Positions 1 through 5,722 of a stretch of DNA of 7,347 bases are shown here, piece by piece. The stretch is from Candidatus Cloacimonadota bacterium. GTDB lineage: Bacteria; Cloacimonadota; Cloacimonadia; Cloacimonadales; Cloacimonadaceae. The notes beneath the pieces were generated by a model. That model had not been told where the DNA came from. It made no database searches and saw nothing but the letters and a program-made list of their open reading frames with translations. Location: the NCBI GenBank assembly GCA_023230245.1, contig JALNXT010000070.1:1-7347 (forward strand). Direction: 5' to 3'. A program made the translations under genes and the position numbers. Numbering within the stretch: the stretch's first letter is position 1; every line of letters starts with the position of its first letter.

Positions 1-27
1 CTTCCTTTTGAGGTGTTTCTGTCAAGA

Positions 28-1455
28 TTATTCTTGGTTAATGGCTGTTAGTAAACGTTCTGCTTCTTCTGCGGTAATTTTTCCTGCCTCCAGCATATCT
101 AATATCTTCAGGCGACTGCGATCTGAAACTTCTTCTTTTTCTTTATTTTTCATCTCGCCGCCAAGATAAGGCTTAATCAGCGAGGAATTGATAACTTTAT
201 TGATATACTCGCCCAAGCCATCTATCTTGAAGCCATGTTTGTGTTTAGCAGAGTGGAGTGTCTCCGTGAACTTAGTACCGAATTTCTCAAAGTTTTTCAG
301 CAGTTCTTCGTGAACTTTCAGCAGTTCTTCATAAATCTTGGATGTATGTTCGCCAACTTCTGTGATTGTCTTATCTTTTGCTTCATTGAAGTCAAAATCG
401 TCAATAACAGCCTTCAGCTTGGCAAGATTTAAAACGATGGTTCCTTTAACATTTTCTTCTTTGAGATTGGCAACACGGGAACTGATATAGTTACTTACAT
501 TGGCGAATTGCTGCTTAACCTTCTCCATGTCATCGCTGTTTGACACAGTGCTGATGCTTTCCTTCAACTGCTCGATTTTAGCCTTCAGAAACTCCAGATT
601 AATCCGCTCGCCTTCGCCTATTTTGATGAGTCCGTTTTCGGAGCTGATATTTATCTTGGTTTTACCTTCGCCATTTTTCAGCACATACACCCCATTTTCT
701 TGGGTAAATGGTTGTTCTAATCTGGATTTGATCTTCCCTTGCTCAGTCTGTGCACGCAGCTCATAATCCATATCTTCCGGCAGCACAAAGTGGATAACGC
801 CATTCTCGGTGCTAAGGATTATGCTGGCATCTTCCACAAACAGTGTTTCGTAGGCAATCACACCATTTTCGTTAGTGATTTTAACATTTGTAAAGCAAGC
901 TTCACGAATCTTTAAAGGCCCGTTTTCGGAATCTATAATAAGGGAAGCACCGCTTATAGCCTCTGCTGATAGTGGCCCGTTTTCCAGCTCTATATTTAAA
1001 TCGCCTTCACAGTTTTTAATGCTAATAGGGCCATTTTCATTAATCAAACGCTTGTTGCCATGGCAATCTTGAATACGGATAGGCGCATTCTCACTGCTTA
1101 CAACCAAGGTGTTTGCAAGCCCAATAAAGGTTACCGGCAGATTTTCCATTTCTACTTTTAGCTCCGCCTCAGCGGGAACCAGGATCTTTATGAAAGAGCG
1201 GTTATTAGAGAAAAAGCGTGATTCCAAACCATCCACTTCGTCCATTTCAATGCTCAAAACCCCATCCTTGAAAGAAGTGCTGATGCAATCTTCCCAAGAA
1301 AACTCTTCATATGGCTGCTCAAGATCAAGCTCGCCAAGCAGTTCCACTTTTCCGTGCGGTGAGGCTTCCACTGTAAGCGGTGCCAGATTATTCTCGATAT
1401 TGATTCTGGTGATGCCCTTGTAATCCAGAATCTGTTGTAGTTTCATTGTACTCAT
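28..1455 (-). CDS. DUF4097-like ENG-repeat protein with helical region and C-terminal SHOCT-like module
   Basis: This is a 475-residue protein of unknown function. Residues ~15-280 are beta-rich and carry a recurring (S/N/T/L)-E-N-x-(P/V/L)-(I/L) motif, with the EN pair at 104, 122, 140, 158, 177, 196, 217 and 273, mostly 18-21 residues apart. This is the pattern expected of a DUF4097/DUF4098 'putative adhesin' beta-solenoid. Residues ~285-405 are charged and helical, with a heptad-like EELLKVHEELLKNFEKF near 377-393. Residues ~448-472 form a SHOCT-like helix pair (LKILDMLEAGKITAEEAERL). No signal peptide, lipobox or membrane span is visible, so a cytosolic location is inferred and 'adhesin' is probably a misnomer. 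The start is supported by AAGGAGA five bases upstream (1461-1467) and by an ATGA overlap with the preceding DUF2089 gene. Bacillus YvlB-type proteins also combine DUF4097 with a SHOCT-like module. The 27 bases after the stop include AAAAGGAAG on the minus strand, possibly the ribosome site of another operon gene beyond the window. Confidence 0.8.
   Translation of the reverse strand: MSTMKLQQILDYKGITRINIENNLAPLTVEASPHGKVELLGELDLEQPYEEFSWEDCISTSFKDGVLSIEMDEVDGLESRFFSNNRSFIKILVPAEAELKVEMENLPVTFIGLANTLVVSSENAPIRIQDCHGNKRLINENGPISIKNCEGDLNIELENGPLSAEAISGASLIIDSENGPLKIREACFTNVKITNENGVIAYETLFVEDASIILSTENGVIHFVLPEDMDYELRAQTEQGKIKSRLEQPFTQENGVYVLKNGEGKTKINISSENGLIKIGEGERINLEFLKAKIEQLKESISTVSNSDDMEKVKQQFANVSNYISSRVANLKEENVKGTIVLNLAKLKAVIDDFDFNEAKDKTITEVGEHTSKIYEELLKVHEELLKNFEKFGTKFTETLHSAKHKHGFKIDGLGEYINKVINSSLIKPYLGGEMKNKEKEEVSDRSRLKILDMLEAGKITAEEAERLLTAINQE
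634..1149 (-). repeat. Coding repeats: ENG-motif beta-solenoid rungs
   Basis: This stretch encodes residues ~103-274 of the ENG-repeat protein. The EN-containing turns read ENLPV, ENAPI, ENGPI, ENGPL, ENGPL, ENGVI, ENGVI, a degenerate EQGKI, an offset ENGVY and a final ENGLI. Spacing is 18, 18, 18, 19, 19 and 21 residues before it loosens. At the DNA level the repeats show as recurring GTTTTC or ATTTTC on the plus strand, while the intervening sequence has diverged. This points to old duplication under structural constraint rather than a recent tandem array. Confidence 0.75.
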
Positions 1456-1811
1456 TTTGTTCTCCTTGTATTTATCATGTTAATTGCTTCTTCCACGCTG
1501 ATAAACCCCTCTTCCAAATCGGCTAAAACATCGCCAACTTTGTCTTTATTGGGTTCTTTCTTGGTGATGAGACGGATGATATCCGCCAAACGACTTTTCA
1601 CTGTGGGATACGAAATTCCAAGCTGTTGCTGGGTTTCTTTCAGGTTTCCCTGTACTAACAGGAATAACTTGATGAACTCTAACTGGCTCTCATCAAACGC
1701 TGCCAGCCAAGTAGTTTCAAAATTACCTTTATAGCTTATGCCACAGCGCTCACAGGCAACTTCCTTAACTTTCAATTCATGCTTGCAAATTGGGCAAGAC
1801 GATAAATTCAT
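1452..1811 (-). CDS. DUF2089 family zinc-ribbon/HTH putative transcriptional regulator
   Basis: This 119-residue protein has the usual DUF2089 length and layout. An N-terminal zinc ribbon has Cys pairs C6-x2-C9 and C20-x2-C23. The family's conserved central part follows (ESQLEFIKLFLLVQGNLKE, ~41-59). A helix-turn-helix spans ~56-80 (QQLGISYPTVKSRLADII), matching the 'LGISYPTVRxRLDxxI' signature of the family. Residues ~94-114 (DVLADLEEGFISVEEAINMI) form a SHOCT-like helix pair. The role as a DNA-binding regulator is inferred from the zinc ribbon and HTH; the family's targets are not well known. The start ATG is preceded by AAGGAGG with a 5-base spacer (1817-1823). The stop overlaps the start of the ENG-repeat gene (ATGA), so the two products should be made together. 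Autoregulation through the promoter at 1839-1866 is plausible but not shown. Confidence 0.88.
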   Translation of the reverse strand: MNLSSCPICKHELKVKEVACERCGISYKGNFETTWLAAFDESQLEFIKLFLLVQGNLKETQQQLGISYPTVKSRLADIIRLITKKEPNKDKVGDVLADLEEGFISVEEAINMINTRRTK

Positions 1812-1838
1812 CTAAGCCTCCTTGATAATATTAAGGAC

Positions 1839-1853
1839 AACATAAATAATGTT
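1839..1853. promoter_or_regulatory. Possible operator palindrome over the -10 element
   Basis: The sequence AACAT-AAATA-ATGTT is a perfect 5-bp inverted repeat with a 5-bp centre, and it covers the predicted -10 hexamer. A repressor bound here would block transcription, so it is a candidate site for the DUF2089 protein itself. Short AT-rich palindromes arise often by chance, so confidence is low. Confidence 0.25.
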
Positions 1854-1866
1854 TAGTATATGTCAA
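1839..1866 (-). promoter_or_regulatory. Sigma70-like promoter of the DUF2089/ENG-repeat operon
   Basis: Read on the minus strand, a perfect TTGACA (-35, 1866-1861) is followed after a 16-base spacer by TATGTT (-10, 1844-1839, four of six consensus bases). Transcription would start near 1832, giving a leader of about 20 bases that holds the AAGGAGG ribosome site. The position and spacing fit the first gene of a new operon. The -10 is imperfect, so activity is inferred. Confidence 0.6.
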
Positions 1867-2205
1867 GCGAAATCTTCACATATCTAAGTGTTGGGTTAAG
1901 ATAATTGATGATATTGGTCAACAAGAGTTATCTGCTATTGCGTTAATGACTCTTGGCATGGATTTGATTTGGGCTCTTTCAAACTAAGTAGGTTGTCACT
2001 TCTTGTCTGAATCGTTGAATTGTCCTATCATTGCCCACCCATTGCCCATAATAAGGGCAATGATAGGGCATTGATAGAGCGATACAAGTAAGGAATGAAG
2101 CAGGGGACTATAATGGAATCTCGAACCGAGTTTATCTTACCAACCATAAATGAACTTGAGCCATAAATGATTTGAAGAGCTGGTAATTGTTCATTATAAA
2201 GGAAA
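1867..2205. other. Intergenic region without a convincing gene
   Basis: This ~340-bp stretch lies between the terminator of the polysaccharide operon and the promoter of the DUF2089 operon. Neither strand has a reading frame with both a plausible start and a ribosome site. It contains the symmetric four-site element at 2018-2077 and a direct repeat of CCATAAATGA (2144-2153 and 2161-2170). No complete tRNA, riboswitch or insertion-sequence end was recognised. Confidence 0.6.
2024..2077. repeat. Dyad-symmetric 11-bp-periodic repeat element
   Basis: A perfect 13-bp inverted repeat (CCTATCATTGCCC, 2024-2036; GGGCAATGATAGG, 2055-2067) has an 18-base loop. Within it lie four 7-bp half-sites: CATTGCC at 2029-2035 and 2040-2046, and GGCAATG or GGCATTG at 2056-2062 and 2067-2073. 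Spacing within each pair is exactly 11 bp, and all four are mirror-symmetric about 2051. A degenerate copy (AATTGTC, five of seven matches) lies another 11 bp to the left at 2018-2024. The right pair is an 11-bp tandem (GGCAATGATAG then GGCATTGATAG). As RNA it could form the 13-bp stem or a 7-bp stem (2041-2047/2055-2061) with a 7-base loop. No T-run follows on either strand, so it is not an ordinary terminator. Confidence 0.7.
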
Positions 2206-2232
2206 AGGAACACCAGCATAAGCGGTGTTCCT
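2195..2232 (-). terminator. Rho-independent terminator of the polysaccharide operon
   Basis: On the minus strand, AGGAACACC pairs perfectly with GGTGTTCCT (a 9-bp stem, 2206-2214 with 2224-2232) around the 9-base loop GCTTATGCT. The stem is followed by TTTCCTTTAT (2205-2196). It starts 31 bases after the oxidoreductase stop codon. The T-tract is broken by two C residues, so it may be of moderate strength. On the plus strand no T-run follows, so it works in one direction only. Confidence 0.75.
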
Positions 2233-2263
2233 GTATAAGAAAGGTATTTATCTTAACTTGTTA

Positions 2264-3292
2264 TTATAACGGTAGGGATACTCTTTTACCCGTCTTTGCA
2301 GAGCGGTATATAGCCTGGATAATCTCTACAGACTTACGTCCATCGCGTCCGTCAGTTGCGGGGACACCCTTATTCAGCAGGACATCAACCACGTTGCGGT
2401 AATAGGGATTGTGGCCAAAGCCATATACGGTGGGTGGCGTGTAGTTACTTTCTAAAACAATACGGTCGTCGTCGTCGTAATCTTCAAATTCCCACTTCTC
2501 TATCTTGTTCACGGCAACGCCGCCTATTTTCACGGTGCCTTTTTCGCCCATAATGGTGATGGAGCCTTCAAAATTCTTGGGATAGGTGAGCATGGTAACA
2601 TTCATGGAGGCGATAATGCCACTGCGGAAGTGCAGAATGGCGCAGCCGGTATCCTCTGCTTCAATATGTCTGGCTTGGGTGGCAGTGTATGCCATCACGC
2701 TATCCACGTTGCCTAGAAGCCAGTGCATGGCATCCACATAGTGGCTGGCTTGGTTCATAAATGCGCCGCCATCAAATTCCCAGGTGCCACGCCATTTCTC
2801 GGCTTCGTAGTAGGCTTGGGGGCGTTGCCAGAATACGTTGGACTGAGCGATGAAGATTTTGCCGAAGCGATCTTTATCTATGGCACGTTTCAGCATCTGC
2901 ATGGTGGCATTGAGGCGGTTTTGCTTAACTACAAATAGTTTAACTTTATTGGCATCACAGGCATTGATAAGCTTGTCGGCACTTTCGATATTGATTGCCA
3001 TTGGTTTTTCGGTAAGCACATTAATCTTGTGTTTGGCAACATCGATGCCCATCTGAGGGTGCATACCGCTGGGTGTGCAAATAGATACTAAATCTAGATT
3101 CTCTTTCTCCAGCATTTCCATATAATCCGTGTAAAGGCTCTTAATGCCATATTGCTCGGAAACAACTTGCAGCTTTTCTGGCAATATGTCAGCGGCAGCT
3201 ACAAAATCTGCTTCCGGGATTTGAGAAACTGCATCAAGGTGGTTTTTGGAAATCCTACCACAACCGATGATTCCAAGACGTACTTTTTTCAT
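2264..3292 (-). CDS. Gfo/Idh/MocA family oxidoreductase, probable nucleotide-sugar 3-dehydrogenase
   Basis: This is a complete 342-residue NAD(P)-dependent sugar dehydrogenase. The N-terminal Rossmann domain opens with GIIGCGRIS (residues 7-15). It continues with VSICTPSGMHP (~69-79) and the catalytic EKP motif (E95-K96-P97). The C-terminal domain has FWQRPQAYY (~154-162), WRGTWEFDGGAFMNQ and H184-Y-V-D187. In this family Lys96 and the His at 184 are the expected catalytic pair. The position four residues before the His, an Asp in inositol dehydrogenases, is Asn180 here, as I recall for sugar 3-dehydrogenases of the WlbA/GnnA kind. A UDP-GlcNAc or UDP-GlcNAc-uronate 3-dehydrogenase role is therefore the best guess; the exact substrate is uncertain. 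The partner aminotransferase and acetyltransferase of a 3-amino-sugar pathway are not in the window. The start has AAGGAGT five bases upstream (3298-3304). The gene follows the glycosyltransferases after a 112-bp gap and is closed by the terminator at 2195-2232. Confidence 0.85.
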   Translation of the reverse strand: MKKVRLGIIGCGRISKNHLDAVSQIPEADFVAAADILPEKLQVVSEQYGIKSLYTDYMEMLEKENLDLVSICTPSGMHPQMGIDVAKHKINVLTEKPMAINIESADKLINACDANKVKLFVVKQNRLNATMQMLKRAIDKDRFGKIFIAQSNVFWQRPQAYYEAEKWRGTWEFDGGAFMNQASHYVDAMHWLLGNVDSVMAYTATQARHIEAEDTGCAILHFRSGIIASMNVTMLTYPKNFEGSITIMGEKGTVKIGGVAVNKIEKWEFEDYDDDDRIVLESNYTPPTVYGFGHNPYYRNVVDVLLNKGVPATDGRDGRKSVEIIQAIYRSAKTGKRVSLPL

Positions 3293-3404
3293 TTATTACT
3301 CCTTAATCAACTCATTAGGTCATCAAAACTTAACAAGACAAAACTGTTATGAAGTTCAACCATTGTGAGTGATGCAGAACTGTCCAGTATAATTTTCCCT
3401 GACA
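3293..3404 (-). other. Gap between glycosyltransferase and oxidoreductase genes with a weak stem-loop
   Basis: This 112-bp spacer breaks a run of overlapping genes. It holds an imperfect inverted repeat at 3327-3356: AACTT/AAGTT and AACA/TGTT with a 3-base bulge and a 9-base loop. No clear -35/-10 pair was found. TATACT (3391-3386, minus strand) and TATAAT (near 3404-3409) both lack a -35 partner. The gap may hold an unrecognised internal promoter or an RNA processing site, or nothing functional. Confidence 0.35.
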
Positions 3405-4622
3405 TTATAATCTGGCGAAACGAGATTCTATTTCAGAGACTAATTGGCTTGCCAGATGCTTCCTGGGAAAGTGCTGTAAAACATAATGCCTGGCACTTTG
3501 TCCCATTTCCTCTACCAATAAAGGCTCTTGCATAAGCTTCCGTATTGCGTCAGCCATAGCTTTAGAATCACCTGGAGGAACCACAATCCCAGCTTTGGCT
3601 TCGGTGATGACATCAGCAGCTTCACCTCTTATGCCTCCCACAATGGGTAGCTTGAAAGCCATGTAATCAAATATCTTAACGGGTAACGATCCACTTAATA
3701 CCGGCAGATCTTTCAGACATACCAATCCGCAATCTGCCATCGCTAAGAGGTTCCCCAATTCAGATTGGGGGATTTGCTCCATAAACACTACGTTATGTAA
3801 TTTCAATCGTTTACTGAGATTTTCCAGGTTGGCTTTGCATGGGCCGCCTCCCACGAAGATGAATTTCACCGGTTCATCTTTTAATAACTGGGCGCAATAG
3901 ATCACCGGTTCTAAATTATAAGCCAAGCCCATATTTCCTGCAAAAATAGCGGTAAACAAATGCTCCTTCTGTTTTGGCAAAATACTTTTGTAGGAATCAA
4001 GTATAATGTCGTCAACCCCATTGCGATTAACAAAGATTTTATCGCTCTGGATGCCCTTTTTTGCAATTATTTTTCCGATGTAGTTTGTGGCTGCGACAAT
4101 TAGGTTAGATTTATGGTAAGCACTTTTTTCCAGGATCAGGCTGGCCTTTATTAACCAGGGATTAGTTAATTCTCCCAACTCTGTTGCAGAATCAGGCCAG
4201 AGGTCTCTAACTTCGAAAATAATGCGACGTTTAGGGAAAAGCACTTTGGACAATAGAACACAAAAAGCAGAAAACAATGGGGGAGAGGTAACATACAGGA
4301 TGTCATATTTGGGACGTCGGATAAGGATATAAAGCAAGGCAGAGATGGAGAAGCTGAGATACATCAAGATACGCGAAAAAAAGCTCTTCTTGGGTGAGGC
4401 AAAAACCGGTAAATGATAAACAGGGATACCGGAAAAATCTTCTTTTACAAAGAACTTTCCTTTGTAAGCAGGAAAGATAATGCCATGCGGGTGATTAGGC
4501 ATTTCGCTTAATACACAAACCTCATGTCCTCTGTGGCGCATTTCTTTGATAATAGCAGCAGTGCGGTTTGTGGTAGCACCCACTTCAGGATGAAAGTATT
4601 GGCTTATATAAAGTATCTTCAT
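3405..4622 (-). CDS. WbuB-like GT4 glycosyltransferase
   Basis: This is a complete 405-residue GT-B fold glycosyltransferase. The N-terminal acceptor domain starts with MKILYISQYFHPEVGATTNR and continues with GHEVCVLSEMPNHPHG (~32-47), a pattern typical of WbuB-type enzymes. EVRDLWPDSATELG (137-150) is also characteristic of that group. Hydrophobic stretches at ~83-101 and ~115-129 suggest membrane contact, as expected for enzymes working on undecaprenyl-linked glycans. The C-terminal nucleotide-sugar domain has NGVD (201-204), AGNMG (228-232), VGGGP and SLPVKIFDYMAFKLPIVGG (~312-330). Asp319 stands where many GT4 enzymes have Glu (FEYM), a conservative change. WbuB of E. coli O26 is a predicted FucNAc transferase, but the donor here cannot be read from sequence. 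The start overlaps the previous stop (ATGA) and only a weak AAAGAGG lies 10 bases upstream, so translational coupling is likely. Confidence 0.85.
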   Translation of the reverse strand: MKILYISQYFHPEVGATTNRTAAIIKEMRHRGHEVCVLSEMPNHPHGIIFPAYKGKFFVKEDFSGIPVYHLPVFASPKKSFFSRILMYLSFSISALLYILIRRPKYDILYVTSPPLFSAFCVLLSKVLFPKRRIIFEVRDLWPDSATELGELTNPWLIKASLILEKSAYHKSNLIVAATNYIGKIIAKKGIQSDKIFVNRNGVDDIILDSYKSILPKQKEHLFTAIFAGNMGLAYNLEPVIYCAQLLKDEPVKFIFVGGGPCKANLENLSKRLKLHNVVFMEQIPQSELGNLLAMADCGLVCLKDLPVLSGSLPVKIFDYMAFKLPIVGGIRGEAADVITEAKAGIVVPPGDSKAMADAIRKLMQEPLLVEEMGQSARHYVLQHFPRKHLASQLVSEIESRFARL

Positions 4623-5722
4623 TTACTTAAAACCTCTTTGTACAGTTGTAATAGTACTTTTTCTTGGCTATCCCAATTCAGGTGCTCAAGAATGGCAGCT
4701 TTCCCTCGTTCGCCCATCTGTTTGCATAGTTCAGGATTGTTTAGCATGGTTTCGATAGCTTGTGTTATTTCTTTGGGCTCAAGAGGGTTGATGCATATCC
4801 CGCAATTATATTGATCCACAATTGCTCTCCAATCCGGGAAATCACTAATTATTACAGGCATGGCGGAGCTCATATATTCAAACAATTTAATAGGTAGAGA
4901 ATCGAGATAGTTCTCGTTGGGGAGGAGGTTTACCATCCCAATGCTGGAGATGGAAAGAACCTCAGCAATAGCTTTTCGATCCAGAAAACCACGATAATCT
5001 ACCTTAGCCCAGGCAGGATGTTTGCGGCAAATCTCTTCCAAGCCAGGTGGCTCAAATAGACCAGCTAAAATTAAGGTAACATCAAGCGGGAGAATGGCAT
5101 CCAGAAGCTGTGTAATACCCCTGATTAAAGTAATCCCACCAATGTAGCATATGTATCCAGGGCTTCTAAGATCAGAGCGTATTAGCGTTAACTCGGATAA
5201 TATGGGATAATTATGTACGCTCCGAACGATAGTATGATAGCTTTTGAAGCGGTTCTCTTTGTTTTTGTCAGCAGTAATAATCGCACTCATTAAGGGACTT
5301 AGACTCGCTTCAGTAAGGGCAACTATTCCAGAAAGCATTCGTCTTAAAGGCTTGGCAATATAGTGCTTGCCCAAGATTTGTTTGGGGAGATTATCGTGGA
5401 CATCGTAGATTACTTTAAAACCTAAAATCTTAAGCATAGCAGCTACAGGTAACAACTCCATATCGTGAAAGTGATATAGCTCTGCTCGCAAACTGAGAGC
5501 TTTAAAAAAAATGGAAAGAGGGCTGAATAATATGCGGATAAAGCGGTTGTGGTATTTGTGCGATCCGTGGATACATAGCCCTTGAAAGATTTCATCAGGT
5601 TTCCCATCGGCGATAACAAGATGAACCTTGTATCCTGCAGAAAGCAAACTAAAACATTCCTTATAGACGATACGGACGTCTCTGCGCTGATGTACGGTGC
5701 TGAGATGGCAGATGTTTACCAT
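4619..5722 (-). CDS. GT4 glycosyltransferase
   Basis: This is a complete 367-residue GT-B glycosyltransferase. The N-terminal domain shows ICHLSTVHQRRDVRI (4-18), YHFHDMELLPV (83-93) and VIYDVHDNLPKQI (~104-116). This H-x-H-D...YDVHD pattern is common in cell-envelope GT4 enzymes. The C-terminal donor-binding domain has CYIGGITLIRG (192-202), LILAGLFEPP, and the NENYLDSLPIKLFEYM block (269-284) with conserved Lys279 and Glu282. D274-x7-E282 replaces the canonical E-x7-E. It lies between the deacetylase-like gene (7-bp overlap) and the WbuB-like gene (4-bp overlap, ATGA). The start has AAGGAA eight bases upstream (5731-5736). It should transfer one sugar of the repeat unit at the inner membrane; donor and acceptor are unknown. 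Confidence 0.83.
   Translation of the reverse strand: MVNICHLSTVHQRRDVRIVYKECFSLLSAGYKVHLVIADGKPDEIFQGLCIHGSHKYHNRFIRILFSPLSIFFKALSLRAELYHFHDMELLPVAAMLKILGFKVIYDVHDNLPKQILGKHYIAKPLRRMLSGIVALTEASLSPLMSAIITADKNKENRFKSYHTIVRSVHNYPILSELTLIRSDLRSPGYICYIGGITLIRGITQLLDAILPLDVTLILAGLFEPPGLEEICRKHPAWAKVDYRGFLDRKAIAEVLSISSIGMVNLLPNENYLDSLPIKLFEYMSSAMPVIISDFPDWRAIVDQYNCGICINPLEPKEITQAIETMLNNPELCKQMGERGKAAILEHLNWDSQEKVLLQLYKEVLSK

Noticed and set aside
235..1423. Several plus-strand open frames of 65-104 codons opposite the ENG-repeat gene, and similar ones opposite the other genes
   Set aside because: They are shadows of well-supported minus-strand genes, lack ribosome sites, and give low-complexity Ser/Phe-rich translations typical of antisense frames.
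28..1455. Calling the ENG-repeat protein a surface adhesin
   Set aside because: The name comes only from the DUF4097 family label. No signal peptide, lipobox, membrane span or cell-wall anchor is visible, and the SHOCT-like tail and regulator partner suggest a role inside the cell.
2109..2114. TATAAT on the plus strand as a promoter -10
   Set aside because: The bases 16-18 upstream do not resemble TTGACA, and no plus-strand gene follows.
2115..2127. GGTTCGAGATTCC on the minus strand, similar to a tRNA T-arm
   Set aside because: The flanking bases do not form a T-stem (CTCGG against TTCCA), the pyrimidine at the end of the loop is missing, and no D-arm, anticodon arm or acceptor stem is found. 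It is not a tRNA or a clear attachment-site remnant.
2028..2219. 63-residue minus-strand open frame in the intergenic region
   Set aside because: It begins inside the terminator hairpin, runs through the symmetric repeat element, has no ribosome site and resembles no known protein.
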